From Aquabacterium sp. A7-Y (GTDB lineage: Bacteria; Pseudomonadota; Gammaproteobacteria; Burkholderiales; Burkholderiaceae_C): 64,000 bases of DNA. A program made the translations under genes and the position numbers. Under the pieces are notes generated by a model that was not told where the DNA came from, ran no database searches, and worked only from the letters and a program-made list of their open reading frames with translations. Numbering within the stretch: the first letter of the stretch is position 1; each line of letters opens with the position of its first letter. The DNA lies in NCBI RefSeq assembly GCF_026153205.1, contig NZ_JAPFBW010000030.1, positions 24,926 to 88,925 on the forward strand. Direction: 5' to 3'. Shown here one piece after another: positions 24,589 through 33,508 of this stretch.

Positions 24589-25566
24589 TCAAGCGTTGGT
24601 CAGGACCAGCTTGCCGCGCACCTGGCGGGCGGCCATCAGATCGAAGGCTTCCTTGAGCTGCCCCATGGACAGCTGGTGCTCGATGACCGGCTTGATCTTG
24701 CCTTGCGCATACCAGGCGGCCAGCTGGCCGAGCGCGGCGGCGTTGTTCTTCGGCTCGCGCTTGGCGAACTCGCCCCAGAACACGCCGACGATGGACGCGC
24801 CCTTGAGCAGCGTGAGGTTCAGCGGCAGCGACGGGATGCTGCCCTGGGCGAAGCCGATGACGAGATAGCGGCCGCGCCAGGCGATGGAGCGGAACACCGG
24901 CTCGGCCAGGTCGCCGCCGACCGGGTCGTAAACCACATCCGGGCCCTTGCCGCTGGTGAGGGCCTTGATGGCCTCGCGCAGGTTCTGGCTGGTGTAGTTG
25001 ATGGTCGCGTCGGCGCCCAGCTCGCGGCACAGCGCGCATTTCTCGTCGCTGGAGGCGGCGGCGATGACCTTGGCGCCGACCGCCTTGGCGATCTGGATCG
25101 CCGCGGTGCCGACGCCGCCGGCAGCGCCCAGCACCAGCACGGTCTCGCCCGGCTGCAGCGCGGCCCGGTCGACCAGCGCGTGGTAGGTGGTGCCGTAGGT
25201 GCAGAGGAAGGCGGCGGCATCGGGGAAGGGGAAACCCTTGGGCAGCGGCATCACGAGCGCGGCCGGCACGATCGCATGCGTGCCGAAACCGCCTACGCCG
25301 GCGAAGGCGGCGATCGGGTCGCCCGGCTTCAGATGGCTCACACCTTCGCCGACCGCCTCGACCACACCCGAGAACTCGGCGCCGGGAACGAAGGGCAGGG
25401 CCGGCTTCATCTGGTACTTGTTCTGCACGATGAGCAGGTCGGGGAAGTTCAGGCCGGCCGCCTTGACGGCCACCAGCACCTCGCCGGCCTGGGGCGCCGG
25501 GGTCGGCACTTCCTTCCAGGTCAGCGCCTCCGGGCCCACGGGGTTGTCGCAAATCCAAGCATGCAT
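24589..25566 (-). CDS. NADPH:quinone oxidoreductase family protein (MDR, zinc-free)
   Basis: Medium-chain dehydrogenase/reductase of 325 residues, quinone-reductase subgroup. The N-terminal catalytic GroES-like domain has LNFPDLLIVQNKYQMKPALP and PGAEFSGVVEAVG. The nucleotide-binding domain shows LVLGAAGGVGTAAIQIAKAV near residue 145-165. The structural-zinc Cys cluster of alcohol dehydrogenases is absent, as expected for this subgroup. It would reduce quinones or enones with NADPH in the cytoplasm; the true substrate is not evident. The start is ATG 25566, with a GAGGAGAC site upstream, rather than the in-frame codon at 25626. It diverges from surE across 88 bases. Confidence 0.88.
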   Translation of the reverse strand: MHAWICDNPVGPEALTWKEVPTPAPQAGEVLVAVKAAGLNFPDLLIVQNKYQMKPALPFVPGAEFSGVVEAVGEGVSHLKPGDPIAAFAGVGGFGTHAIVPAALVMPLPKGFPFPDAAAFLCTYGTTYHALVDRAALQPGETVLVLGAAGGVGTAAIQIAKAVGAKVIAAASSDEKCALCRELGADATINYTSQNLREAIKALTSGKGPDVVYDPVGGDLAEPVFRSIAWRGRYLVIGFAQGSIPSLPLNLTLLKGASIVGVFWGEFAKREPKNNAAALGQLAAWYAQGKIKPVIEHQLSMGQLKEAFDLMAARQVRGKLVLTNA

Positions 25567-25642
25567 CGTCCAGTCTCCTCGAAGAGTTGACGAATGATAA
25601 GGAGCGTGCCTAACGGCCTGAGTCACGGAGGTGACGACTCAA

Positions 25643-25648
25643 TACAAT
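25643..25648 (+). promoter_or_regulatory. -10 element TACAAT close to the surE start
   Basis: TACAAT (five of six bases to TATAAT) ends six bases before the surE ATG, so transcription would begin at or next to the start codon. No good -35 is seen at 17 bases (GAGTCA), and no ribosome site fits between them. The nearest SD-like GGAGG (25627-25631) is over 20 bases upstream of the ATG. Confidence 0.45.
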
Positions 25649-25654
25649 CGCGCC

Positions 25655-26413
25655 ATGCGCATCCTAGTAGCGAATGACGACGGTTATCTGGCCCCCGGCC
25701 TGCAGGCCCTGGTCGAGGCCTGCCAAGGGCTGGGCGACATCGAAGTGGTGGCGCCCGAGCAGAACGCCAGCGGTACCTCCAACTCGCTGACCCTGCATCG
25801 GCCGCTGTCGGTGTTCGAGGCCGCCAACGGTTTCCGATTCATCAACGGCACCCCGTCGGACTGCGTGCACGTCGCGCTCACCGGGCTGCTGGAGCAGCGG
25901 CCGGACCTCGTGGTCTCGGGCATCAACAACGGCGCCAACATGGGCGAAGACACGCTCTACTCCGGCACCGTGGCGGCCGCGATGGAGGGTTTTCTGTTCG
26001 GCGTGCCGGCGATCGCCTTCTCGCTGGTCGACAAGGGCTGGGCCCACCTCGATGCCGCTGCCAGGGTGGCGCGCGACGTGATCCGCCGCGTGGTCGCGCA
26101 GCCGCCGTCGCCGGGCGCCTACCTGCTCAACGTCAACATCCCCAACCGGCCCTACGAGGCGCTGCAGGGGCTGGCCCTGACGCGGCTCGGCCGCCGCCAT
26201 GCCAGCGAGGGTGTGATCCGTCAGCTCAACCCGCGCGGCGAGCCGATCTACTGGATCGGCCCGGCCGGCGGCGCGCGCGAGGCCGGCGAGGGCAGCGACT
26301 TCCACGCCGTGGCCGAGGGCCGGGTGTCGGTCACGCCGCTGCAGATCGACCTGACCGACCATGAGCGGCTGCCGCTGTGGCGCGACTGGTTCGCCGGCCA
26401 GGGCGCTGCATGA
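25655..26413 (+). CDS. surE: 5'/3'-nucleotidase SurE
   Basis: SurE is a metal-dependent nucleoside monophosphate phosphatase linked to stationary-phase survival. The 252-residue protein begins [15 protein letters not shown], with the paired metal-binding aspartates (Asp8/Asp9), and also shows [22 protein letters not shown] and [19 protein letters not shown], all family signatures. ATG 25655 is set by homology to the N-terminus; a GTG at 25631 in frame is preceded by no usable ribosome site. The stop overlaps the start of pcm (ATGA). It is first in the conserved surE-pcm-nlpD-rpoS order. All motifs are intact. Confidence 0.96.
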   Translation: MRILVANDDGYLAPGLQALVEACQGLGDIEVVAPEQNASGTSNSLTLHRPLSVFEAANGFRFINGTPSDCVHVALTGLLEQRPDLVVSGINNGANMGEDTLYSGTVAAAMEGFLFGVPAIAFSLVDKGWAHLDAAARVARDVIRRVVAQPPSPGAYLLNVNIPNRPYEALQGLALTRLGRRHASEGVIRQLNPRGEPIYWIGPAGGAREAGEGSDFHAVAEGRVSVTPLQIDLTDHERLPLWRDWFAGQGAA

Positions 26414-27234
26414 ACGACACCACCAAGCCGCGCGCCCCGCGCGCCTTTCCGCTCAGCCTGGAGCGCCTCGGGCCGGTCGGCAAGCCGGCCGCCGCGCCGG
26501 CGCCTCCCGGGGCCACGGTGTTGAGGCCGCAGCGCCCGCTGCACCAGGCGGTGCAGGACCGCGCCCGCGCTGCGGCGCCCGCGGGCCTCGGCCTGGACTC
26601 GGAACCGGTGCGCCAGCGCATGGTGCAGAAGCTGAGGGCCGCCGGCGTGCGCGACGAGCAGGTGCTGGCGGCGATGGCGCGCGTGCCGCGCCACCTGTTC
26701 GTCGACACCGCGCTCGCGACGCAGGCTTACGAGGACACCAGCCTGCCGATCGGGCTGCAGCAGACCATCTCCAAGCCCTCGGTGGTGGCTCGCATGTTGG
26801 AGCTGTTGCGCGGTGGCCGCGGCGAGCAGCCGCTGCCGCGCATCCTCGAGATCGGTACCGGCTGCGGCTACCAGGCGGCGGTGCTGGCGCTGCTGGGCCG
26901 ACAGGTGATCTCGGTCGAGCGGCTCAAGCCGCTGCACGAGAAGGCGCGCGGGCTGCTGCGCTCGATGCGGGTGGACAACCTGCGACTCGTCTACGGCGAC
27001 GGCATGCTGGGGCATGGCCCCAACGCGCCCTACGACGGCATCGTCAGCGCCGCGGGCGGTGACGCCATCCCGCAGGCCTGGCTGGACCAGCTCGCCGTCG
27101 GCGGCCGGCTGGTGGCGCCGGTGGTGCGCGGCAGCGGTCAGGTCATCGTCCTGGTCGAGCGCAGCGAATCCGGCTTTGTTCGCTCCGAGCACGAAGCCGT
27201 TCACTTTGTCCCTTTAAAATCGGGCACGACCTGA
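26410..27234 (+). CDS. pcm: Protein-L-isoaspartate O-methyltransferase
   Basis: Pcm uses S-adenosylmethionine to methylate isoaspartyl residues in aged proteins and start their repair. The 274-residue product has an N-terminal extension of about 60 residues rich in Pro, Ala and Arg that is absent in the E. coli enzyme. The catalytic domain follows: [40 protein letters not shown] and SAM motif [19 protein letters not shown], then [17 protein letters not shown] 26410 overlaps the surE stop by four bases. The extension is the only unusual part, and it looks disordered. Confidence 0.95.
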   Translation: MNDTTKPRAPRAFPLSLERLGPVGKPAAAPAPPGATVLRPQRPLHQAVQDRARAAAPAGLGLDSEPVRQRMVQKLRAAGVRDEQVLAAMARVPRHLFVDTALATQAYEDTSLPIGLQQTISKPSVVARMLELLRGGRGEQPLPRILEIGTGCGYQAAVLALLGRQVISVERLKPLHEKARGLLRSMRVDNLRLVYGDGMLGHGPNAPYDGIVSAAGGDAIPQAWLDQLAVGGRLVAPVVRGSGQVIVLVERSESGFVRSEHEAVHFVPLKSGTT

Positions 27235-27276
27235 GCTCCCACGGGTCCCCTGATGGTGTCCACTTCTGGAGATTTG

Positions 27277-28143
27277 ATGAGTTTCAAGACAGGCGTTTGC
27301 ATCGCAGTCGCCTTGCTACTGACGGCTTGCGCGTCGCCCCGGCATCGCGCCCCCGTCGAAGAGCGCGGCAGCTCCGGGCGTGTGTCGTCGAGCCAGCCCG
27401 CCGATCCCGCCAAACCTCTTCCTCCCGGAGCGGAGAATGCCGGCAAACCCGGCTTCTACACGGTCAAGCCCGGCGACACGCTGATCCGCGTGGGCCTGGA
27501 GTCGGGTCAGAACTGGCGCGATGTCATGCGCTGGAACAACATCGACAACCCCAACATCCTTGAAGTGGGCCAGGTGCTCAGGGTGGTGCCGCCTGGTGCC
27601 GATCCCACCGGCACCGCAACCAAGCCCATCACCGCTGCGCGTGTCGAGCCTCGCCCGCTCGATGCCAAGCCCGGCACCACCCCCGAAACAGGGGTGCCGC
27701 CGGTGGTGGTCGCGGCCTCCGCGCCGGTGGCTCCGCCGCCCCCGCCGCCCCCGCCGGTAGCACGTGAAGGCGACGACAACGTCAACTGGATGTGGCCGGC
27801 GACCGGTGCCGTGGTGGCCGGCTTCGACGAAGCGCGCAACAAGGGCTTGGGCATCACCGGCAAGCCCGGCGATCCGGTTTTCGCGGCGGCCGACGGCCGC
27901 GTTGTATATGCAGGCTCCGGTCTGCGTGGATATGGCAACCTGGTGATTGTCAAGCACAACAACAGTTACCTTACCGCCTACGCGCACAATCAGACGCTCC
28001 TGGTCAAGGAGGATCAAACTGTGCGCCGCGGTCAGAAGATCGCCGAGATGGGCTCCACGGATTCGGATCGAGTGAAGCTCCACTTCGAGATACGCAAGCA
28101 GGGCAAGCCGGTCGATCCGGCGAAGTTCCTACCACCGCGCTGA
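27277..28143 (+). CDS. nlpD: NlpD-type LysM/LytM lipoprotein, amidase activator
   Basis: NlpD activates periplasmic N-acetylmuramoyl-L-alanine amidases during cell division. The 288-residue protein has a signal peptide with lipobox LLTAC, a LysM domain (YTVKPGDTLIRVGL to EVGQVLRVV, about 60-105), a Pro-rich linker (about 130-170) and a C-terminal LytM (M23) domain. The LytM metal site is degenerate: the usual HxxxD reads NKGLGI, and the usual HxH before Phe-Glu reads KLHFE. That fits an activator rather than a peptidase. ATG 27277 has a TGGAG site nearby. Its gene often carries an internal promoter for rpoS, which follows 28 bases on. Confidence 0.94.
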   Translation: MSFKTGVCIAVALLLTACASPRHRAPVEERGSSGRVSSSQPADPAKPLPPGAENAGKPGFYTVKPGDTLIRVGLESGQNWRDVMRWNNIDNPNILEVGQVLRVVPPGADPTGTATKPITAARVEPRPLDAKPGTTPETGVPPVVVAASAPVAPPPPPPPPVAREGDDNVNWMWPATGAVVAGFDEARNKGLGITGKPGDPVFAAADGRVVYAGSGLRGYGNLVIVKHNNSYLTAYAHNQTLLVKEDQTVRRGQKIAEMGSTDSDRVKLHFEIRKQGKPVDPAKFLPPR

Positions 28144-28171
28144 GCGCAATCGTTCCTCGGAGCAGCTGACC

Positions 28172-29185
28172 ATGATGAACAGGAAGCACGTCGAACTCAA
28201 CGGTCGCGAGCTTCCTGAGGCGGCGCTGGAGCCCTACCTGGAGTCTGACCAGGCGGTGCCGGCCGAGCCCCTGCCCGAGGTCGCCGAGCCGGTCGTCAAC
28301 GGTGCCGCCAAGACCGAGTTCTCCGCCGGCGAACCCGACATCGGCAACACCCTGCAGACCTATCTGCGCGAAATCCGGCGCACTCCGCTGCTGACGCCCG
28401 AAGAGGAATACGCCACCGCCACCCGTGCCCGCAGCGGCGACTTCGGTGCCCGGCAGTCCATGATCGAGCACAACCTGCGGCTGGTGGTCAGCATCGCGAA
28501 AAACTACCTCGGCCGCGGCCTCCCGCTGACCGATCTGATCGAGGAAGGCAACCTGGGCCTGATGCACGCGATCGGCAAGTTCGAGCCCGAGCGCGGCTTC
28601 CGCTTCTCGACCTACGCCTCCTGGTGGATCCGCCAGAGCATCGAGCGGGCCATCATGCACCAGGCCCGTCTGGTGCGTTTGCCGGTGCACGTGGTGCGCG
28701 AGCTCAACCAGGTGCTCAAGGCGCGCCGCCAACTCGAGGCCGAGCTCTCGCGCCGCCCCGACGGCGACAAGCCGGTGCGGGTGGAGGACGTCGCGGCGAT
28801 GCTGGGCCGTCCAGTGCAGGACGTGGCCGAGCTGCTGAAGTTCGCCGAGACGCCGACCTCGCTGGACGCGCCGCTGGAGCGCGACAACAGCGAGTCGATG
28901 ATCGACATGGTGGCCGACGAGCAGGCCACCGACCCGATGGGCACGACGCTCTCGCACGAGGTCGAGCACCTGCTCAAGACCTGGCTGGGCGATCTCAGCG
29001 AACGCGAGCGGGAAGTGCTGGCGGGCCGCTACGGCCTGCACGACCGGGAGCCCGAGACGCTGGAGGTGCTGGCCGAGCGGCTGGGCCTGACGCGCGAGCG
29101 CATTCGGCAGATCCAGCAGGAAGCCCTGCTCAAGCTCAAGCGCCGCATGATCCGTAACGGGGTGGACCGCGACTCGATCTTCTGA
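28172..29185 (+). CDS. rpoS: RNA polymerase sigma factor RpoS
   Basis: Sigma-S directs general stress and stationary-phase transcription. The 337-residue protein has the sigma-70 parts in order: region 1.2 (TLQTYLREIRRTPLLTPEEE), region 2 (GRGLPLTDLIEEGNLGLMHA and FRFSTYASWWIRQSIERA), region 3 and region 4 with the helix-turn-helix (TLEVLAERLGLTRERIRQIQ). It is short in region 1.1, as sigma-S is, with no large insertion between 1.2 and 2.1. The placement after nlpD is the classic one. A ribosome site GGAGCAG lies ahead of ATG 28172; the next codon is also ATG, so the start may shift by one residue. Confidence 0.96.
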   Translation: MMNRKHVELNGRELPEAALEPYLESDQAVPAEPLPEVAEPVVNGAAKTEFSAGEPDIGNTLQTYLREIRRTPLLTPEEEYATATRARSGDFGARQSMIEHNLRLVVSIAKNYLGRGLPLTDLIEEGNLGLMHAIGKFEPERGFRFSTYASWWIRQSIERAIMHQARLVRLPVHVVRELNQVLKARRQLEAELSRRPDGDKPVRVEDVAAMLGRPVQDVAELLKFAETPTSLDAPLERDNSESMIDMVADEQATDPMGTTLSHEVEHLLKTWLGDLSEREREVLAGRYGLHDREPETLEVLAERLGLTRERIRQIQQEALLKLKRRMIRNGVDRDSIF

Positions 29186-29263
29186 GGGCGGCGCCGGCTC
29201 ACCCCGGCCATCCCGCCTGCGGCTTCCTCGCCTTCTTTTTTGCCCTGACTGCCAAGAGGTGCC

Positions 29264-30055
29264 ATGACCTGGCCGGTACTCGTCTTCGACATCGAATCCA
29301 TTCCCGACATCGCGGGCCTGCGGGCCCTGCGCGGCGCACAGCCCGAACTCGGCGATGACGAGTTTTACGCTCAGGTACTGTCCGAACGGGCAGCCAACGG
29401 GCAGGGCGACTTCTTGCCGCACTATCTGCAGCGCGTGCTCGTGATCAGCTGCGTGTTTCGCAACGCCGAGGGCTTGCGCATCCATTCCTTCGTGGACCGC
29501 GAACCGGACGGCGTGAGCCAGGAAGGCAAGATCATCCAGACCTTCTTCAACACGATAGAAAAGCACATGCCCCAGCTGGTGAGCTGGAACGGCGGCGGCT
29601 TCGACCTGCCGGTGCTGCACTACCGCGGCCTGCGCCACGGCGTGACGGCCAGCAAATACTGGGACCTGGGCGAGGACGATCGCGAGTTCAAGTGGAACAA
29701 CTACATCTCGCGCTACCACATGCGCCACCTGGACCTGATGGACCTGCTGGCGATGTACCAGCCGCGCGCCAACGCGCCGCTGGACGCGATGGCCAAGCTG
29801 TGCGGCTTCCCCGGCAAGCTCGGCATGGACGGCTCAGCCGTCTTCCCGGCCTACAAGGCCGGGCAGCTGGAGGACATCCGCCGCTACTGCGAGACGGACG
29901 TGATGAACACCTATCTGCTCTACTGCCGCTTCCAGCAGATGCGCGGCGGGCTCACGGAGGCCGAATACGAGCGTGAAATCGAGCACGTCCGGGCCTGCCT
30001 GGGTGAGCTCGACGAAGCCCACTGGCAGGAGTACCTGCAAGCCTGGAGCCGATAA
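29264..30055 (+). CDS. Predicted PolB-like 3'-5' exonuclease (COG3298 type)
   Basis: DEDD-superfamily exonuclease of 263 residues, related to the proofreading domain of family B DNA polymerases but without a polymerase part. Catalytic-type residues are visible: Asp8 and Glu10 in VFDIES, an Asp in [15 protein letters not shown], and a C-terminal [15 protein letters not shown] where Exo III is expected. The substrate, DNA or RNA, is not settled for the family. The gene stands 78 bases after rpoS and 7 bases before rlmD, and probably shares a transcript with rlmD. The family is common in Proteobacteria and is not known as part of a defence system. Confidence 0.88.
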   Translation: MTWPVLVFDIESIPDIAGLRALRGAQPELGDDEFYAQVLSERAANGQGDFLPHYLQRVLVISCVFRNAEGLRIHSFVDREPDGVSQEGKIIQTFFNTIEKHMPQLVSWNGGGFDLPVLHYRGLRHGVTASKYWDLGEDDREFKWNNYISRYHMRHLDLMDLLAMYQPRANAPLDAMAKLCGFPGKLGMDGSAVFPAYKAGQLEDIRRYCETDVMNTYLLYCRFQQMRGGLTEAEYEREIEHVRACLGELDEAHWQEYLQAWSR

Positions 30056-30062
30056 TCGGGGC

Positions 30063-31418
30063 ATGACACAAGTGAATGAATGGCTCCGGATCGAGTCCCT
30101 CGATCTGGAGGCGCAAGGCGTGGCCCACAACGCCGAGGGCAAGGTGGTGTTTGTCGAGGGGGCGCTGCCTGGCGAAGAGGTGCAGGTCAACACCGGGCGC
30201 CGCAAGAACAACTGGGAGCAGGCCACGGTGCGTGCCCTGCGGCGCGAGAGCTCGCAGCGCGTGACGCCGCGCTGCCAGCACTTCGGCACCTGCGGTGGCT
30301 GCAAGATGCAGCACGTCCATGTCGGCGCGCAGCTCGCGGTGAAGCAGCGTGTGCTGGAGGACAACCTCTGGCACCTCGGCAAGGTCAAGGCCGACACGAT
30401 GTTCCGACCCATCGAAGGGCCGACCTGGGGCTACCGTTACCGGGCTCGCCTGTCGGTGCGCTACGTGCAGAAGAAGGGCGGGGTGCTGGTGGGCTTCCAC
30501 GAGCGCAAGTCCAGCTACGTGGCCGACATGACACGCTGCGAGGTCCTGCCGCCCCACCTGAGCGCAATGCTGGTGCCGTTGCGGGAGCTGATCGCCTCGA
30601 TGGACGCCCGCGAACGGCTGCCGCAGATCGAGGTCGCGGTCGGCGACCGCGACGGCGAGCTGATCACGGCCCTGGTGCTGCGCCACCTGGAACCTCTCGG
30701 CACGGCCGACTTGGGGCGCCTGCGCGCCTTCGCCGCGCAGCACGGCGTGCAATGGTGGCTGCAGCCGAAGGGCCCGGACAGCGTGCACCTGCTCGACGAG
30801 GGCGGGGTGCAGCTGGCCTACACGCTGCCCGAGTTCGGCATCACCATGCCCTTCAAGCCGACCGATTTCACGCAGGTCAACCACCACATCAACCGGGTGC
30901 TGGTGAACCGCGCCTTGCGCTTGCTCGATGCGCAAGCCGGCGAACGCGTGATCGACTGGTTCTGCGGGCTGGGCAACTTCACGTTGCCGATCGCCCGCAC
31001 AGCGCGAGAGGTGTTGGGTGTGGAGGGCAGCGAGTCGCTGGTGCAGCGCTCGCGCGAGAACGCCCGCTACAACGGGCTGGAACACAAGACCGCCTTCGAG
31101 GCGCGCAATCTCTTCGAGATCGCGCCGGCAGAGCTCGCAAACTACGGCCCGGCCGACAAGTGGCTGGTGGATCCGCCGCGCGAGGGGGCGTTCGCCCTGG
31201 TCAAGGCGCTCGCCGAGCTGTACCAGCAGCCCGAGCTGGTGCCCGGCTACAGTGCCCCTCGGCGTATCGTGTACGTCTCGTGCAACCCGGCCACGCTGGC
31301 GCGCGACGCCGGCCTGCTGGTGCATCAGGCCGGCTACCGGGCGGCCGGCGCGGGCTCGGTCAACATGTTCCCTCACACGGCGCACGTCGAGAGCATCGCC
31401 GTGTTCGAGAAGGATTGA
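30063..31418 (+). CDS. rlmD: 23S rRNA (uracil-1939-C5)-methyltransferase RlmD
   Basis: RlmD methylates U1939 of 23S rRNA with S-adenosylmethionine. The 451-residue protein has an N-terminal TRAM domain (about 1-60) and four cysteines for a [4Fe-4S] cluster: Cys71, Cys77 and Cys80 in [14 protein letters not shown] and Cys159 in MTRCEVL. The SAM domain has [26 protein letters not shown] and the nucleophile Cys in [15 protein letters not shown] 30063 directly follows the exonuclease stop; longer in-frame starts overlap that gene. A strong hairpin terminator follows 25 bases after the stop. Confidence 0.95.
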   Translation: MTQVNEWLRIESLDLEAQGVAHNAEGKVVFVEGALPGEEVQVNTGRRKNNWEQATVRALRRESSQRVTPRCQHFGTCGGCKMQHVHVGAQLAVKQRVLEDNLWHLGKVKADTMFRPIEGPTWGYRYRARLSVRYVQKKGGVLVGFHERKSSYVADMTRCEVLPPHLSAMLVPLRELIASMDARERLPQIEVAVGDRDGELITALVLRHLEPLGTADLGRLRAFAAQHGVQWWLQPKGPDSVHLLDEGGVQLAYTLPEFGITMPFKPTDFTQVNHHINRVLVNRALRLLDAQAGERVIDWFCGLGNFTLPIARTAREVLGVEGSESLVQRSRENARYNGLEHKTAFEARNLFEIAPAELANYGPADKWLVDPPREGAFALVKALAELYQQPELVPGYSAPRRIVYVSCNPATLARDAGLLVHQAGYRAAGAGSVNMFPHTAHVESIAVFEKD

Positions 31419-31443
31419 GCCGGCGTCTGGCGGCCAAAAAGCA

Positions 31444-31468
31444 AACGGGGCCACAAGGCCCCGTTGTT
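31444..31468. terminator. Bidirectional rho-independent terminator
   Basis: AACGGGGCC (31444-31452), loop ACAA, GGCCCCGTT (31457-31465), then GTTCT; on the other strand TTTG and T-runs follow the stem. It lies between convergent rlmD and the Bax-inhibitor-like gene, so it likely serves both. Confidence 0.85.
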
Positions 31469-31494
31469 CTGTCCAGGGGCGCGGGCCCCGAGGC

Positions 31495-32187
31495 TCAGTC
31501 GCGTTCGCCGCCGAACAGGCCGAGCAGGCTCAGCAGCGACTGGAACACGTTGTAGAGGTCCAGGTAGATCGCCAGCGTGGCAGTGATGTAGTTGCTTTCG
31601 CCGCCGTCGACCACCCGCTTGATGTCGTAGAGCATGAAGGCCGAGAAGATCACCACCGCCAGGGCCGAGATCGTTGCGGCCAGCGCCGTCATCTGCAGGA
31701 AGATGTTGGCCACGCCGGCGACGATCAACATCACCGCGCCGACCATCAGCCACTTGCCCATGCCAGTCAAGTCACGCTTCACCGTGGTGGCCAGCGTCGC
31801 CATGCCGAAAAACACCACCGCGGTGCCGCCGAAGGCCATCATGATCAGCTGGGCGCCGTTGGAGAAGTTGCCGAGCACCGCGCCGATCAGGCGCGAGAGC
31901 ATCAGGCCCATGAAAAAGGTGAAGCCGAGCAGCAGGACCACACCCACCGGCGAGTTCTTGAACTTCTCGATGGCGAAGAAGAAGCCGAAGGCGACCCCCA
32001 TGAAGACCAGGAAGCCGATGAAGGGTTTGCCGGCGAACAAGCTGAAGCCGCCCTGCACACCGATCCAGGCGCCCAGCACGGTGGGCACCATCGACAGGGC
32101 CAACAGCCAATAGGTGTTGCGCAGCACCCGGTTGCGCTGTTCGACCAGGACGCCGGCGCCGGAATATGCGCGCAGACTTTCGTTCAT
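31495..32187 (-). CDS. Bax inhibitor-1/YccA family membrane protein
   Basis: Inner-membrane protein of 230 residues with about seven hydrophobic helices, belonging to the BI-1/YccA/TMBIM family. After a polar N-terminus (MNESLRAYSGAGVLVEQRN), the helices include YWLLALSMVPTVLGAWIGV, FIGFLVFMGVAFGFFFAI and AVVIFSAFMLYDIKRVVDGG, the last with the conserved Asp used for ion conduction in BsYetJ. E. coli YccA modulates FtsH proteolysis; a calcium-leak role is shown for some homologues. Here the gene stands alone and convergent to rlmD. ATG 32187 has a GAGGAG site upstream. Confidence 0.92.
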   Translation of the reverse strand: MNESLRAYSGAGVLVEQRNRVLRNTYWLLALSMVPTVLGAWIGVQGGFSLFAGKPFIGFLVFMGVAFGFFFAIEKFKNSPVGVVLLLGFTFFMGLMLSRLIGAVLGNFSNGAQLIMMAFGGTAVVFFGMATLATTVKRDLTGMGKWLMVGAVMLIVAGVANIFLQMTALAATISALAVVIFSAFMLYDIKRVVDGGESNYITATLAIYLDLYNVFQSLLSLLGLFGGERD

Positions 32188-32363
32188 CGCTTTCTCCTCG
32201 TACACGAATGGCCGGACTCGGCCTCCCGCGGCCATTCTAGTGTCCCCGTTGCCGAGGCCGTCAAGGCCGCTCCCGCAGATGTGGCAGTCCGATTGCTGGC
32301 ACCATGTCGGCCCTGCGTGGCGGTACCTTGCCGCGCACCGAGCGAGACAGGAAAGGTTCGATC

Positions 32364-32774
32364 ATGAAAACCAAGCTGCAACTGACCGCCTCCGACGTCG
32401 ACAAAATCGCCCGCGCTGCCCGTGCCGAGGCCGAGGCGAACCGCTGGGCGGTGTCCATTGCAATCGTCGATGACGGCGGCCACCTGCTGTGGTTCCAGCG
32501 CCTCGACGGCGCTGCGCCGAGTTCGTCGTACATTGCGCCCGCCAAGGCACGCACCGCGGCGCTGGGCCGGCGTGAAAGCAAGGTGTACGAGGACCTCGTG
32601 AACCAGGGCCGCATGTCTTTCCTGAGCGCTCCGACGCTGGAAGGCCTGCTGGAGGGCGGGGTGCCGGTGCTGGTGGAGGGTGAGTGCGTGGGGGCGGTCG
32701 GCGTCAGCGGCGTGAAGTCCGCCGAGGACACCCAAATCGCCAAGGCCGGCATCGCCGCGTTGCTGGCGGAGTGA
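32364..32774 (+). CDS. GlcG/HbpS family heme-binding-like protein (DUF336)
   Basis: A 136-residue GlcG/HbpS (DUF336) protein. It shows the family pattern: an N-terminal helix (ASDVDKIARAARAEAEANRW), then AVSIAIVDDGGHLLWFQRLD, AKARTAALGRRES, GGVPVLVEGECVGAVGVSG and a final AGIAALLAE. HbpS from Streptomyces binds heme and is redox-sensing; GlcG itself has an uncertain role in glycolate use. No signal peptide is visible, so it is cytoplasmic. It lies convergent to hemP, and together with bfd and bfr suggests a local iron/heme group, though that is inference. ATG 32364 has an AGGAAAGG site upstream. Confidence 0.85.
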   Translation: MKTKLQLTASDVDKIARAARAEAEANRWAVSIAIVDDGGHLLWFQRLDGAAPSSSYIAPAKARTAALGRRESKVYEDLVNQGRMSFLSAPTLEGLLEGGVPVLVEGECVGAVGVSGVKSAEDTQIAKAGIAALLAE

Positions 32775-32899
32775 GCACCGAGTGAAAGCGTGAGAAAAAG
32801 ATGCGTGGCTGGCGCCGAACTGAGGCACGTGGCTGCGCATTAATACGACCTTGGGGAGGTTCCTGACAGAGCCTCCGCCGCGGTCGCCCCACGATGAAA

Positions 32900-33118
32900 C
32901 TATTTGGTGAGGATCAGCTTGCCGAGCTTGGTCGCACGCAGCTGATACAACGATCCGTTGTGTTCGATCTGAACCGACTTGCCGCCCCGCAGCAGGCTGC
33001 TGCTGGACACGGGAGGCGTGACTGCCACCGAGGGCAGGGGGGGGACGGGGGCCGCGGCCAGTGACGCCGCCATTGCGGCCTGCGGCTCGGCGCGGCCCAG
33101 GGCAGGAGAGGTTTTCAT
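32900..33118 (-). CDS. hemP: Hemin uptake protein HemP
   Basis: HemP is a short protein usually encoded first in heme-uptake operons; in Burkholderia a HemP homologue acts in activating heme-receptor expression. The 72-residue product has a variable Ala/Pro-rich first half and the diagnostic C-terminal half (SSLLRGGKSVQIEHNGSLYQ then LRATKLGKLILTK). An AGGAAAG site precedes ATG 33118. It is third in a small minus-strand run after bfd and a tiny membrane peptide, downstream of a Fur-like promoter. No TonB receptor or ABC importer gene follows; the next gene is convergent. Confidence 0.92.
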   Translation of the reverse strand: MKTSPALGRAEPQAAMAASLAAAPVPPLPSVAVTPPVSSSSLLRGGKSVQIEHNGSLYQLRATKLGKLILTK

Positions 33119-33168
33119 CAGGCAGTGCTTTCCTTGAGGGGCTGTCGCTCAGGGGATGGTGATGCTGC

Positions 33169-33234
33169 TCAGGGGCGGGTGACGACCCACCATGCACCCA
33201 GCAGGACGACCGCCAGGCTCAACAGCGAGACCAT
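33169..33234 (-). CDS. 21-residue hydrophobic membrane peptide
   Basis: A very short frame encodes MVSLLSLAVVLLGAWWVVTR plus a final proline, in effect one transmembrane helix with a positively charged end. Its ATG overlaps the bfd stop codon (TGATG), so ribosomes ending bfd could restart on it. It ends 50 bases before hemP. It has no recognised family. The precise overlap and clean hydrophobic composition support translation; its shortness leaves room for chance. Confidence 0.45.
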   Translation of the reverse strand: MVSLLSLAVVLLGAWWVVTRP

Positions 33235-33449
33235 CACGCCATCGCCAGTTCGGGCTCTGCGCACACGCCGCGCGGGGCGACGGCACGGCGGCGGGCAGAC
33301 TCCAGGGTCTGCTGCGCGCACTCGGCGCATCGGCCGCAGCACGTCGCCACGCCGAGCTCCATCTGCAATTCGTCGAACGAGCCGCAGCCCGAGCGGGCCA
33401 GCCGTTCAATATCGCGGTCAGAGACCTTGCGGCATACGCAGACGATCAT
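33234..33449 (-). CDS. bfd: Bacterioferritin-associated ferredoxin
   Basis: Bfd carries a [2Fe-2S] cluster and passes electrons to bacterioferritin so that stored iron is released. The 71-residue protein places its cysteines exactly as in known Bfd: Cys4 and Cys6 (MIVCVC), Cys38 and Cys41 (TCCGRC). The ATG at 33449 is preferred because AAGGA lies seven bases upstream; ATG 33455 would leave a one-base spacing. The promoter just upstream holds a Fur-box-like palindrome, fitting expression under iron shortage. Its redox partner gene bfr is 1.2 kb away with one gene between. Confidence 0.93.
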   Translation of the reverse strand: MIVCVCRKVSDRDIERLARSGCGSFDELQMELGVATCCGRCAECAQQTLESARRRAVAPRGVCAEPELAMA

Positions 33450-33479
33450 TCGCATGTCCTTCGCTTCAAACTGGTGACC

Positions 33480-33508
33480 AGTATAAATACGAATGATTCG
33501 CAATTCAA
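33480..33508 (-). promoter_or_regulatory. bfd promoter with Fur-box-like palindrome
   Basis: On the minus strand, TTGAAT (33503-33508) and TATACT (33480-33485) are 17 bases apart, a good sigma-70 promoter. Between them lies the palindrome ACGAATGATTCGC (plus strand 33489-33501), arms of six matching at five positions around one central base and similar to the Fur-box core. A repressor there would block the promoter when iron is plentiful. This is the most AT-rich stretch in its neighbourhood. The leader to the bfd ATG is about 25 bases. Confidence 0.65.
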
